DNA from: JAPYTY01 sp036338435
Lineage (GTDB): Bacteria; Acidobacteriota; UBA6911; RPQK01; JADFOI01
NCBI GenBank assembly: GCA_036338435.1
Contig: JAYZCG010000045.1
Span: 1-48,469, forward strand
DNA length: 48,469 bases
Reading direction: 5' to 3'
Position 1 is the stretch's first letter. Every line of letters begins with the position of its first letter. The notes beneath the pieces are model-generated. The model was not told the DNA's origin. It made no database searches and saw nothing but the letters and a program-made list of their open reading frames with translations. The position numbers were made by a program, and so were the translations under genes. Below, piece after piece: positions 1 through 8,548 of the stretch.

Positions 1-32
1 CCAGAATCCCTCCGTTCTTCATCATCTTCCAT
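1..32 (-). CDS. Possible 5' end of a truncated minus-strand gene
   Basis: An ATG on the minus strand at position 32 is preceded by a GGAG motif 7 nt upstream and opens a frame that runs off the left edge after ten full codons (MEDDEERRDS and onward). The stretch is highly acidic. It is too short to assign to a family and could be chance. The next gene to the right is on the plus strand, so this would be a divergent arrangement. Confidence 0.2.
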   Translation of the reverse strand, partial: MEDDEERRDS

Positions 33-297
33 AGGCAATCTCCAATCCTTGATTTGTTAAACTTGAAAACTAGTGTACGGCTGTGATTTGAGAAATGACA
101 AACCGCTTTTTTCCATTTGTAACATGAAAAAATTGAAATCACAACCAGTTATGAACGGAGCTTGTATAAATCTTCGATAGGTACAGCAACGAGCGTTGTT
201 CAGATGGACCATTAACGTTATGCATATTGTAAATCTAAAGACAATGGCACTGGGATGTTCGCCAGAAAAGTGTTAGGTTTATCGCGGAGGGCCGTGG
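33..297. other. Upstream intergenic region, no recognised gene
   Basis: This stretch precedes the first plus-strand operon and carries stops in the frames I followed. I see no tRNA, no clear intrinsic terminator and no convincing -35/-10 pair. A TATAAA occurs at 165-170 but lacks a -35 at the right distance. It presumably holds the promoter of the downstream genes. Confidence 0.4.
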
Positions 298-390
298 ATG
301 CATAGAGAAGCGTTAATTCAAAAGCATACGGTTGATGAGTGTTCTTATGTTGCTACAAGACGTAAACATTTTGGTGTTGTCAAGGTATAG
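298..390 (+). CDS. Candidate 30-residue upstream ORF or leader peptide
   Basis: A 30-codon frame starts with ATG at 298, behind a strong GGAGGG Shine-Dalgarno with about 6 nt spacing. It ends with TAG at 388-390, only 5 nt before the methyltransferase ATG at 396. The product would be basic (it contains ATRRKH) and resembles no family I know. The good ribosome site and the tight spacing hint at a translationally coupled leader, because the methyltransferase itself has only a weak AAGG at a long distance. Coding status is unproven. Confidence 0.25.
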   Translation: MHREALIQKHTVDECSYVATRRKHFGVVKV

Positions 391-395
391 AGTCT

Positions 396-1214
396 ATGAG
401 TTTTGAAATAGGGGGGCGTCGAGGATATGAATTGCCAAGCACCTATCAGAATCTCCAGGATCTTTGGCGTGAGCATTATGACCACTTCAATGATGTGTTG
501 AAGCAGTTTCTCGTTGATGCCTATCAGGGAACTGATGGCGTGCTGGCATTCCTTGAAGTAGGAGTGGGTAGTCGATCTGTTTTGTTGCGTGGTCTTCAGG
601 AAACATGGGATGAGAAAAGTTGTCCGGACACGTTCCAGATCCATTTTGTCGATAGCGAGCCCTTGGATCAGATCCAGCCAGCATGCGTGGAGGATTCTGA
701 CATAGTTATCAATTGTCGAGATACGCCTGAAGGGATTGTGAACTTTTCTGGTGAGGGTCGACGGATCAGCTGGAAATTTACTCAGGAAGATTTCATGAAG
801 TTTTTAGATAGTGAAAACCGTTATGACTTTATTATGTTGCATGGTGTTTTACATGAAATCTATAAGTATGCTGGCGGTGAAGCAGAAGATTTTTTCCCCG
901 ATCTCTTTGTCCGCCTAGCGGATCTACTTCAGCCCAAGGGGAAGATTCTCATTGCCGACACATATTATCCTCTCTACCTATCAGATGAACAGGTCAAAGA
1001 GATGATCCAGTGGCAGCGGGAAGTCATCAATCACGCAGATCCCCCAGAAGCCTTTGTCCATCCGGAAATGATTTTGAAACTATTAATGACAGACAAAGAG
1101 GTAGGGAATCGGTTGGAGATTACGTTTGAAGAACAAAGGCGTTACAGAGCTTGTCTGCCAGAATCTACAGTTGCTAGGAAATTTTATACCGTAGGATTAG
1201 GTCTTAGGACCTAA
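396..1214 (+). CDS. Class I SAM-dependent methyltransferase-like protein
   Basis: The 272-residue protein has features of a Rossmann-fold methyltransferase. A glycine-rich motif I (FLEVGVGSRS) is at about residues 52-61, an acidic strand-2 end (IHFVDSEP) follows, then a post-motif strand (YDFIMLHGVLHEIY) and a strand-5-like segment (LQPKGKILIADTYYP). The lengths and spacing fit SAM binding. The acceptor substrate is not apparent. It opens a collinear plus-strand run with a flavin monooxygenase, a metallohydrolase and a molybdenum hydroxylase, so it may act on a metabolite of the same pathway. No signal peptide is visible, so it should be cytosolic. The start ATG has only a weak ribosome site; upstream coding at 298-390 may help through coupling. 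The specific activity is unknown. Confidence 0.72.
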   Translation: MSFEIGGRRGYELPSTYQNLQDLWREHYDHFNDVLKQFLVDAYQGTDGVLAFLEVGVGSRSVLLRGLQETWDEKSCPDTFQIHFVDSEPLDQIQPACVEDSDIVINCRDTPEGIVNFSGEGRRISWKFTQEDFMKFLDSENRYDFIMLHGVLHEIYKYAGGEAEDFFPDLFVRLADLLQPKGKILIADTYYPLYLSDEQVKEMIQWQREVINHADPPEAFVHPEMILKLLMTDKEVGNRLEITFEEQRRYRACLPESTVARKFYTVGLGLRT

Positions 1215-1294
1215 ATCGAGCTGGTATGGACGTCGCATCTGGACTGCTGTGCATTGCAGTATGTTCGTTCATACGGACAGAGGACAAAACAGTC

Positions 1295-1323
1295 TTTTCG
1301 GATTGCTCCGAAAGTACTATAAT
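1295..1323 (+). promoter_or_regulatory. Possible near-leaderless promoter for the flavin monooxygenase
   Basis: A consensus TATAAT at 1318-1323 lies 17 nt after a poor -35-like TTTTCG (1295-1300). The predicted transcription start would fall almost at the ATG at 1333, giving a leaderless or near-leaderless mRNA. This fits the absence of a Shine-Dalgarno before that ATG. The evidence is a single good -10 box, so confidence is low. Confidence 0.27.
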
Positions 1324-1332
1324 GCGCGGACT

Positions 1333-2322
1333 ATGGCATTAGTGAAGTTTGGAGTTGTCATCCCCAATCGTGGGCCCCTCGTCGGTCTTTTCACACCACA
1401 GGAACTTATTGTCATTGCCGAGGCGGCCGATCAAAAATTCCCAGCCATCGATTCGGTATGGGTCGGGGATAGCATCCTTGCTAAGCCTCGATTTGAGTGT
1501 AATGTATTGCTGGCAGCGATGGCCGCACGAACAAAACATGTGAAACTTGGTCCAGCCTGTTTTGCAAGTTTCCCTCTACGGCAGCCATTGGTGACAGCAC
1601 TTGAGTGGGCTTCTATTGATGCTCTTTCCAACGGGCGAACCATTTGGCCAGTATGCTTAGGAGGTAATCCTAAGAGTGGAGGAGATTTTCTCATTGAGTA
1701 TCAAGCTTTCGGTATTGATCCATCAGATCGCATTGGAAGACTAGAAGAGGGAATAGAGATCTTGCAGCGGGTCTGGACCGAAGACAATGTGACTTTCAAA
1801 GGCAAATACTTCAGTCTGGAGAATGTGACTCTAGAGCCCAAGCCATCACAGAAACCCCATCCTCCTATTTGGTTGGTGGCCACGCCCACGCGGGAAAAAA
1901 GTCCTGAATTGGTCGAGCGTATGATGCGCCGTGTCGTAAAGTATGCAGAGGGATGGATGACCACTCGAGTGTCCCCAGAGGACTTTCGATTCGGACTAGA
2001 CAAGATTTGTGAATTTGCAAGTCAGGAAGGAAAGGACCCTGGAAGCTTTGAGCCAGCTCTCTTTTACAATGTTTTGGTTAACGAGGATCGTGAGGCGGCA
2101 CTGCAGGAAGCAAAACACTTTCTCGACACTTACTATATGACCGATTTTCCTCGGGAGGTAGTTGAACTTTGGACTGCCCTAGGTCCCGTGGATCAGTGCG
2201 TGGAAACGATTAGGCAGTTCCTAGACGCAGGAGTGAGAAGCCTAATGGTTCGTTTTCCGTGCAAGGAGCAACAGGCTCAGCTAGATCTATTTGTTGATCA
2301 GATAGTTCCAAAACTGAGGTGA
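1333..2322 (+). CDS. Luciferase-like (LLM class) flavin-dependent oxidoreductase
   Basis: This 329-residue protein belongs to the bacterial luciferase-like TIM-barrel superfamily. It shows the N-terminal strand (KFGVVIPNRGP), the segment LAAMAARTKHVKLGPACFAS, the RIGRLEEGIEILQRVW helix and the KPHPPIWLVA strand typical of the family. Members use reduced FMN or F420 to oxidise small substrates. A flavin reductase gene at 11672 could supply reduced FMN. I chose the ATG at 1333 over an in-frame GTG at 1249, because the family fold begins at once after it and the extra 28 residues do not look like family sequence. The next gene begins 9 nt after its stop, so the two are probably co-transcribed. 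The substrate is unknown. Confidence 0.85.
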   Translation: MALVKFGVVIPNRGPLVGLFTPQELIVIAEAADQKFPAIDSVWVGDSILAKPRFECNVLLAAMAARTKHVKLGPACFASFPLRQPLVTALEWASIDALSNGRTIWPVCLGGNPKSGGDFLIEYQAFGIDPSDRIGRLEEGIEILQRVWTEDNVTFKGKYFSLENVTLEPKPSQKPHPPIWLVATPTREKSPELVERMMRRVVKYAEGWMTTRVSPEDFRFGLDKICEFASQEGKDPGSFEPALFYNVLVNEDREAALQEAKHFLDTYYMTDFPREVVELWTALGPVDQCVETIRQFLDAGVRSLMVRFPCKEQQAQLDLFVDQIVPKLR

Positions 2323-2331
2323 AGAGTGATT

Positions 2332-3513
2332 ATGGATTTGGAAACTTCGAATATCCCGGGAATCTCCCGTAGTGAGCTACAGGAACGCCAGGAGCGCACT
2401 CACGAGCTAGCGGACCAGGAAAACTTGGATGCTGTAATGGTGGTAGGTCGATCCGCCTACGACCGTCCTGGACATCTTGCCTATCTTACTAATCACTTTC
2501 CTCCTTTTCCCAGTACGCCTTTTACTGTGACTGATCGGGGCATGGGGCATGGGATTTTCCTTTTAGATATGAAGGGCGAATCTACCTTACTTATTGACAG
2601 GCAATCCCAGGCATCGTTACGAAAAGACGTTGTGGCTGTCAATGATGTTCGAGTTGCTCCCGACATGATTGTTGCTCTGGTGGATTGGATGCGGGAGCGT
2701 AAGGTTGAGACAGGGCAAATCGGTGTCGTGGGAGAAGATCTATTACCTGCTACCATTTATCGACATGTTCTTGATGAGTTGCCCCAGATCAAGATGGGTT
2801 CCGCTGACCATCTTTTAAATCAACAGAGACTGATCAAAAGTGAAGCTGAAATTCAATTGATTGCTAAAGCGGCAGAAATTGCGGGTGCTGGACATGCTGC
2901 TGCGATCGGAGTCGTCAGGCCGGGAGTACAAGAGAATGAAATTTGTGCCGAAGGGACTGCCGCTGCTTTAAAAGCAGGAGCAGATTTTGTTCGCTATTTC
3001 CGAGTCAGCTCCGATCCTCAAATCGCTACTACGATGCGGTGGCCCCAAGCCACTGACCGTAAGATTCAGGATGGCGAACTTGTCATGATGGATATTATTG
3101 GAGCCTGTCGTGGTTACCAATTCGATGTTTTCCGATGTACTTGCGCGGGTGAAGTGGATAAGGACAAATTAAATTTGATGGATGCAGTTCTTGAGGCTAC
3201 AAATGCTTCTGTTGAGGCAACTCAAGTGGGCATTCCAGCTGAAGATTTGGTGGGTGTGGCGCGTGAAGTTTTTGAAAAGTCGGGCTATGCTCAATACAGC
3301 CGTGCTTTCATGGGGCATGGGATTGGGTTGGAGACAGTTGAACCTCCATTGATTTCTCCGGGCGACAAAACTGAGTTGCAGGCCGGAATGGTACTTTGTA
3401 TCGAACCAGGTTTGAGTATCCCCGGAGTTGGTGGATTTTGTATTGAACAAGAGGTGGTGGTTCGCGAGGACGGTCCAGAGTTGCTGACACCATTTGAAGC
3501 AAAACTGTGGTGA
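2332..3513 (+). CDS. M24 family metallopeptidase (Xaa-Pro dipeptidase/creatinase-like)
   Basis: The 393-residue protein has the two-domain layout of the creatinase/aminopeptidase P family: an N-terminal creatinase-like domain (about 1-160) and a C-terminal pita-bread domain (about 165-393). All five metal ligands are visible: D254, D265, H329 (in FMGHGIG), E358 (in LCIEPGL) and E372. It should therefore be a dinuclear metal hydrolase in the cytosol. I prefer the ATG at 2332 to a GTG six bases earlier because GAGGTGA sits 9 nt before the ATG. It follows the monooxygenase gene by 9 nt. Members of this fold include true peptidases and small C-N hydrolases such as creatinase and ectoine hydrolase, and the catabolic neighbourhood favours the latter kind. 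That is inference. Confidence 0.9.
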   Translation: MDLETSNIPGISRSELQERQERTHELADQENLDAVMVVGRSAYDRPGHLAYLTNHFPPFPSTPFTVTDRGMGHGIFLLDMKGESTLLIDRQSQASLRKDVVAVNDVRVAPDMIVALVDWMRERKVETGQIGVVGEDLLPATIYRHVLDELPQIKMGSADHLLNQQRLIKSEAEIQLIAKAAEIAGAGHAAAIGVVRPGVQENEICAEGTAAALKAGADFVRYFRVSSDPQIATTMRWPQATDRKIQDGELVMMDIIGACRGYQFDVFRCTCAGEVDKDKLNLMDAVLEATNASVEATQVGIPAEDLVGVAREVFEKSGYAQYSRAFMGHGIGLETVEPPLISPGDKTELQAGMVLCIEPGLSIPGVGGFCIEQEVVVREDGPELLTPFEAKLW

Positions 3514-3622
3514 GGAACTCCATGCGTAGGATGGGGCTTGTGCATTGAAAATAGTTCTGTCCATTCTTCCCAGTAACTCACTATTCTGAAGGTTGAAAAA
3601 TATTTTTTGAGATTGAGAATTC

Positions 3623-4087
3623 ATGGCTAAGATAACAGTAAAGATTAATGGACAGGAGTTTGAGGATAACGTAGAAGCACGTCTTTTGCTGGTAAGTTAC
3701 ATACGGGAAAAGGCACGTCTTACCGGGACTCACATCGGTTGTGATACAGGACATTGTGGAGCTTGTACGGTACTACTTAATGGTAGGCCAATTAAGTCAT
3801 GCATGAAACTTGCAATTTCCGTTGAGGGTGCACAAATTACCACTATCGAGGGACTAGCCGAAGGAAAGCTTCACCCACTACAGGAGTCCTTCAGGAGTAA
3901 CTTTGCAATTCAGTGTGGGTATTGTACTCCTGGTATGGTTCTCAGTGCCTATGCGTTACTTCAGAACAACCCCGAGCCAAATGAACACGATATTAGACAC
4001 GCTCTGGTTGGGAATTTGTGTATGTGTACCGGTTATCAGCAGATTGTCGATGCGGTTAGTCATGCATCCGAACAGATGACAGATTAG
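3623..4087 (+). CDS. Molybdenum hydroxylase small subunit, two [2Fe-2S] clusters (CoxS/XdhC-type iron-sulfur subunit)
   Basis: The 154-residue protein is a standard-length iron-sulfur subunit of the xanthine dehydrogenase/CO dehydrogenase family. The N-terminal plant-ferredoxin-like domain binds the first cluster through C40, C45, C48 and C60. The C-terminal helical domain binds the second through C98, C101, C133 and C135 (QCGYC and LCMCTGY). It passes electrons from the molybdenum cofactor in the large subunit encoded 15 nt downstream. There is no Tat signal, so the complex is cytosolic. A 109-nt gap separates it from the M24 gene. No gene for the usual FAD-binding medium subunit lies next to it. 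Confidence 0.93.
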   Translation: MAKITVKINGQEFEDNVEARLLLVSYIREKARLTGTHIGCDTGHCGACTVLLNGRPIKSCMKLAISVEGAQITTIEGLAEGKLHPLQESFRSNFAIQCGYCTPGMVLSAYALLQNNPEPNEHDIRHALVGNLCMCTGYQQIVDAVSHASEQMTD

Positions 4088-4102
4088 CAGGGTAAATCAT
4101 CC

Positions 4103-6508
4103 ATGAAACTCGACGATATTCTAATCACCCAAAAATGGGTTGGCACGCACACTCCTAGGAAGGAGGATGTCCAGCATCTCAGAGGGGAAGCGACCTTTGT
4201 TGATGATTTGGATATGGAGTGTTACCAGGCAGCGGTCTTAGGAAGTCCCTATGCTCATGCCACAATCAAAAAGATCGATGTGAGTCGAGCCAGCCAGTTA
4301 AAGGGTGTCCTCGCAGTTCTCACCGGAGAAGAGGTAGCTCGAGAGACCCAACCAATTGTGCCCCGAGCCATCACCGAGTCGGTAACCCAATACGTGATGG
4401 CCGTCGATAAGGTTCGTTATGTCGGAGAACCGCTAGCTGTGGTAGTTGCAGTCAATGAATACATTGCAGAGGACGCGCTAGATCTTATCCACGTCGAATT
4501 TGAACCTTTATCGCCGGTAGTCAAAATCGCCGATGCGCTCAAAAAGGATGCTCCTCTGATCTTTGAAGAAGCGGGAAGTAACACCCTACTTCACGACGTC
4601 ATGGAGCATGGCGACCTTGCAGATGCCCACAAGGATGCTGATCGAATTGTTAAGGAAACATTCCGCATCCAGCGATACAGTTCAACGCCCCTGGAACCCT
4701 GGGGCATGATCGTTAAGTACGAAAAGGCAACTAGTTCCTTTGTAGTGTGGGCTAATGATCAGCAACACGGAAGAAGCATCGTCAATATTTGTCATACGCT
4801 TGGCATATCCGCTGATAGGTTAAGATTTCATGTTCCTGATAGTGGGGGTTCATTTGGCATCAAATTGGCATTGTGGCCCTATATTGCCATGATGGCACTT
4901 TTGGCGAAAAAGGTGGACCGACCCGTCAAGTGGATACAAACACGCACGCAGCACCTGATGGCTGGATCTCATACTCCGGATGCGGAAATAGAACTTGAAT
5001 TGGCCCTTAAAAAGGATGGGAAAATTTTAGGTTTGAGTATAAAAGATACTCAAAATGATGGTTCTTTCATCCACACGGCTGGCATCTATGCACTCATCAA
5101 ATTTGCCAACATGGTAGGTTGTTACACCATACCTACCGTCCGAGCCGAATTGAAAACGGTTGTCACCAACCAGGGGCCTACCGTCCAAAATCGTGGTGTC
5201 GGGAAACCAGCCATGATCTTTTCTCTGGAGAGAATGATTAATCTGGCTGCTAAGGAACTGGGGCTTGATCCAATTGAAATGAGATTTAAAAACTTCGTCC
5301 AGCCTGACCAGATGCCTTACACGACTCCTTCCGGCGAGATCTACGAGAGTGGGGATTATCCTCGATGTCTCCAAAAGGCTTTGGATATAGTTGAGTACGA
5401 GAAAGTAAAACAGAATCAGGAGAGGATGCGCCACGAGGGACGGTACATGGGGATTGGTATTAGTTGTGGTGTGGAACCTGGCACTTCTAATTTGGGTTAC
5501 TACTATACCTCCAGCGGGACTCCTGAATATACGGGAAATGCCGAAGGAGCAATGGCAGCCATTGATTTTGATGGCAACGCTAATGTGTTGCTTGGTTCTG
5601 TAGATTCAGGACAAGGGCACAACACTACTGCAGCTCAAGTAGTTGCGGATATGTTGGCCATTAGCCCTGATAGGGTGTCAGTTAATTCCCAGGTAGATTC
5701 ACTAGTCTCTCCATTTCTAGGTCATTCCGGAGTCTATTCCAATAAGTTCAATGACGTTGATCTGGGTGCTGTGATCATGGCTACCAAAAAGGTCCGTGAC
5801 AAGATGCTTAGAATTGCAGCCCATGTGTTGGAGTGCGAGGAAGGACAATTGGAGTTAAGTAATGGGGTTATCCAAATTCTCGGACATCCTGATAAGAATG
5901 TTTCCTTCAAGGAGATTGCAACTCTGGCCTACAAGCGAATTCTAATGCTTCCGGAAGGTTTAGAGCCGGGATTGAAAGAGATTGCTTACTACAAGAGTCC
6001 TTATGCTAAGCTCCCCAGTCGGGAAGACTTTAACGTTCAGTTAACCCATTCAAATTCAGTACATGCAGTCGTCGTGGAAGTGGATGTGGAGACAGGCACA
6101 GTAACCTTTCCACGCTACATCATCGTTCATGATTGCGGGAAGCAGATCAATCCTGGAGTTGTGGAGGGTATGTTGATTGGGTCTACAGTTCACGGGATTG
6201 GAGCCGCACTGTATGAAGAGTTCCTTTACGATGACGACGGACAACTGTTATCAAGCACCTTCATTAACTACCTAAAACCTAATACAGTTGGCATTCCTCG
6301 GTTTGAGACCACTAGTCAGGAATCTCCTTGTCCCTACACTCTTCTGGGAAGTAAATCGGCGGGCGAAGGAGGCAGTATCACTTCTCTAGCAGCTATTGGC
6401 AATGCCGTGGAGGATGCCCTGTCGCCCTTTGGAGTGAAGGTTACTGGGTTACCTATAACCCCTGAGAAGGTTTTGGCGGCTATCCATGGATCAAAGGAAA
6501 TCCGCTAA
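4103..6508 (+). CDS. Molybdenum hydroxylase large subunit, molybdopterin-binding (xanthine dehydrogenase/CoxL family)
   Basis: This 801-residue protein is a full-length molybdopterin-cytosine-dinucleotide subunit. The N-terminal a/b-hammerhead domain (about 20-140) contains LRGEATFVDD and SPYAHA. The cofactor-binding region shows PDSGGSFGIKLA (about 249-260) and NRGVGKPA, and the C-terminus has GSKSAGEGGSITS with the catalytic glutamate that deprotonates the Mo-bound water. The enzyme hydroxylates an aromatic heterocycle, aldehyde or similar carbon. The loop sequence NRGVGKP does not match the AYRCSFR motif of true CO dehydrogenase, so CO is unlikely. It is encoded directly after its iron-sulfur partner. 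The substrate cannot be read from the sequence. Confidence 0.93.
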   Translation: MKLDDILITQKWVGTHTPRKEDVQHLRGEATFVDDLDMECYQAAVLGSPYAHATIKKIDVSRASQLKGVLAVLTGEEVARETQPIVPRAITESVTQYVMAVDKVRYVGEPLAVVVAVNEYIAEDALDLIHVEFEPLSPVVKIADALKKDAPLIFEEAGSNTLLHDVMEHGDLADAHKDADRIVKETFRIQRYSSTPLEPWGMIVKYEKATSSFVVWANDQQHGRSIVNICHTLGISADRLRFHVPDSGGSFGIKLALWPYIAMMALLAKKVDRPVKWIQTRTQHLMAGSHTPDAEIELELALKKDGKILGLSIKDTQNDGSFIHTAGIYALIKFANMVGCYTIPTVRAELKTVVTNQGPTVQNRGVGKPAMIFSLERMINLAAKELGLDPIEMRFKNFVQPDQMPYTTPSGEIYESGDYPRCLQKALDIVEYEKVKQNQERMRHEGRYMGIGISCGVEPGTSNLGYYYTSSGTPEYTGNAEGAMAAIDFDGNANVLLGSVDSGQGHNTTAAQVVADMLAISPDRVSVNSQVDSLVSPFLGHSGVYSNKFNDVDLGAVIMATKKVRDKMLRIAAHVLECEEGQLELSNGVIQILGHPDKNVSFKEIATLAYKRILMLPEGLEPGLKEIAYYKSPYAKLPSREDFNVQLTHSNSVHAVVVEVDVETGTVTFPRYIIVHDCGKQINPGVVEGMLIGSTVHGIGAALYEEFLYDDDGQLLSSTFINYLKPNTVGIPRFETTSQESPCPYTLLGSKSAGEGGSITSLAAIGNAVEDALSPFGVKVTGLPITPEKVLAAIHGSKEIR

Positions 6509-6629
6509 GCAGTTGCTGCTTGCCCCTGATTATCTAGGGCCTGTACTCGCAGACTTGAATTGCAGACGTACTGGCGGTAGCCCGTTCTAATATCAAGGTA
6601 TAGACAAAGACAGTAAGGAGGAATTAATC

Positions 6630-7088
6630 ATGGACGAATACATCGAGAGAATAACAACTAACGGGCGTAATATCGATTACAAGCGACCCCATTCTCCGGT
6701 GGAGTGTAAGACCACTGAAGAAGATCGTAAATTACTTCGTAAGATTAATCTATTTGACTCCAAATACCAGCCTTCTAATTTCTCTAAGCCAGATGGAACC
6801 CCTCTACCCTTGGCTATTGCAGAGAATTTAAGAATTGATCTCTCAAAAAGAACCAAGGAGCCTATGTCTTTTTGGCACAGAAATAATGATGCCGATGAGG
6901 TCATTATCTGTATAGAGGGATCTCTTATCTGGGAGACCGAGATGGGAACCGTAGAACTCGACCGTGGAGAAATGCTACTCATCCCGCGTGGCATCGCACA
7001 CCGATCTTTACCTGGCACTGAAGCGGAGACTAATGTAGCGATTGAGCTTAAGATCAAGGGGAAACTGGAGTGGACATCTGAGGCATGA
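6630..7088 (+). CDS. Small single-domain cupin protein
   Basis: The 152-residue protein has one cupin barrel in its C-terminal half. Motif 1 reads WHRNNDADEVIICIEG and motif 2 is DRGEMLLIPRGIAH. The HRN-DADE form is like that of homogentisate-dioxygenase-type cupins, so a metal could be held by the first histidine, the glutamate and the motif 2 histidine. It may be a ring-cleaving dioxygenase-like or isomerase-like enzyme, or a binding protein. An excellent Shine-Dalgarno (TAAGGAGG, 6614-6621) lies 8 nt before the ATG. A 121-nt gap upstream could hold a separate promoter. The amidohydrolase gene follows within 9 nt, so the pair is probably one transcription unit. Confidence 0.8.
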   Translation: MDEYIERITTNGRNIDYKRPHSPVECKTTEEDRKLLRKINLFDSKYQPSNFSKPDGTPLPLAIAENLRIDLSKRTKEPMSFWHRNNDADEVIICIEGSLIWETEMGTVELDRGEMLLIPRGIAHRSLPGTEAETNVAIELKIKGKLEWTSEA

Positions 7089-7097
7089 GGTTTGTCC

Positions 7098-8495
7098 ATG
7101 TGTGAAGTAGATCTGTTGGTACATAGCGCCGACTGGCTGGTCACTCTTGATGATCAGCGCCAAATTTATAGGGATGGAGCCGTGGCCATACAGGGAGATA
7201 AAATCCTGGAGGTTGGCAAGTCGGATAAGTTGTGTGCCCAATATCAGGCAAAACGGGAAGTGTCAGCTAAAGATGCGGTGGTGGTGCCAGGACTTATTGA
7301 TGCCCACCTACACTCTTCCTTTCAGATGAGTCGCGGACTAGCCGATGACGTGGGTAGCCGGGAATTTCTCTTTGAGAGGATGTATCCGTATGAAGCCGTT
7401 CTATCGGCGGACGATACATACCTCAGTTCACTTTTGTGTGTGGCTAATTGCATTCGTCACGGCGTCACTTGTTTTATAGATCCAGGAAATTACCACCCTG
7501 CACAGACGGTTAGGGCTGTGGGAGAGATTGGTATGCGGGCGGTTGTGGCCAAGAGTTCTATGGATTTAGCTCACTCAGCTTTTGGTACTTTGCCCCCCAG
7601 ATTTCAGGAAACGACCGAGGAAGCACTAGCCAGTGGCCTCCACGTGGTCCAAGAATTTCACAACTCTCATAATGGGAGGATTCGAAGTTCTCTAAGCTTT
7701 CGAGGCGTGAATAATTGCACCGATGAACTGATCTGTAGAATGAAGGAGGAAGCTGACAAGTTTGGCATTTTGATTCAAGCCCATGCCTGTTTTGCAAAGG
7801 AGACACAAGAAGCTTCATTACAACAACATGGAATCCCTGAAATAGAACGCCTTCACGCTATTGGAGTTTTGGGTTCTAATGTTCTCTTGATTCACTGCGG
7901 CTGGTTAAGTGCTAAGGAAGTAGATTTGCTGCAGGAGTTTGATGTCAAGGTGGTGGCATGTGCCAGTTCGAGTCTACACAACGCCTATGGGAATATCTCT
8001 GTCGGACACATCCCCGAACTATTGGATATGGGGGTCAAGGTATCGATGGGTTCCGATCATGCTTGTTCTGGTATTGTTGATCTACTGACCGAGATGTTTG
8101 TTTTGAGTACCGCCTACAAGGAGGTTCGGTTAGATCCGACAACACTCTCGCCGGAGACTGTTCTGCAAATGGCCACTCGCAATGCAGCTGCTTGTTCTTT
8201 GTGGGCGGAGGAGATTGGCTCTCTAGAGGTAGGCAAAAAAGCGGACCTCACTGTCTATGACACCAATTCTCCTGATTGGCTCCCTCTGTATAACCCGATT
8301 TCTAACCTTGTCTACGCAGCCCCCGGCAATACCGCTCGGAGTGTTGTTGTAGATGGGGAAATCATCATGAGCGAAGGACAAATCCAGACTATAGATGAGG
8401 AATCGCTTTATCAAGAGATTCGTAACAGACAGGAACATATTTTAAAGAAGACAGGACTTTCCGAGAAGATCCGGCCCCGTTGGCCAGTTAAGTAG
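7098..8495 (+). CDS. Amidohydrolase, ATZ/TRZ or SAH deaminase-like (subtype III)
   Basis: The 465-residue protein has the metal ligands of the cytosine-deaminase/chlorohydrolase branch of amidohydrolases: H70 and H72 in GLIDAHLHSS, H229 in IQAHA, H266 in LIHCGW and D320 in MGSDHA. E235 is the likely general base, two residues further from H229 than in the usual HxxE form. It is probably a cytosolic zinc or iron hydrolase that removes an amino or similar group from a heterocycle. I chose ATG 7098 over TTG 7092 because TGAGG lies 7 nt upstream of the ATG. It closes the plus-strand catabolic run. Aminohydrolases of this group act on guanine-, triazine- and adenosine-like rings; the exact substrate is open. 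Confidence 0.88.
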   Translation: MCEVDLLVHSADWLVTLDDQRQIYRDGAVAIQGDKILEVGKSDKLCAQYQAKREVSAKDAVVVPGLIDAHLHSSFQMSRGLADDVGSREFLFERMYPYEAVLSADDTYLSSLLCVANCIRHGVTCFIDPGNYHPAQTVRAVGEIGMRAVVAKSSMDLAHSAFGTLPPRFQETTEEALASGLHVVQEFHNSHNGRIRSSLSFRGVNNCTDELICRMKEEADKFGILIQAHACFAKETQEASLQQHGIPEIERLHAIGVLGSNVLLIHCGWLSAKEVDLLQEFDVKVVACASSSLHNAYGNISVGHIPELLDMGVKVSMGSDHACSGIVDLLTEMFVLSTAYKEVRLDPTTLSPETVLQMATRNAAACSLWAEEIGSLEVGKKADLTVYDTNSPDWLPLYNPISNLVYAAPGNTARSVVVDGEIIMSEGQIQTIDEESLYQEIRNRQEHILKKTGLSEKIRPRWPVK

Positions 8496-8548
8496 AGCTC
8501 TTTCTCCAGAAATCCCTTGCCCTTGGTGTTACAACACACTAACGTTCG

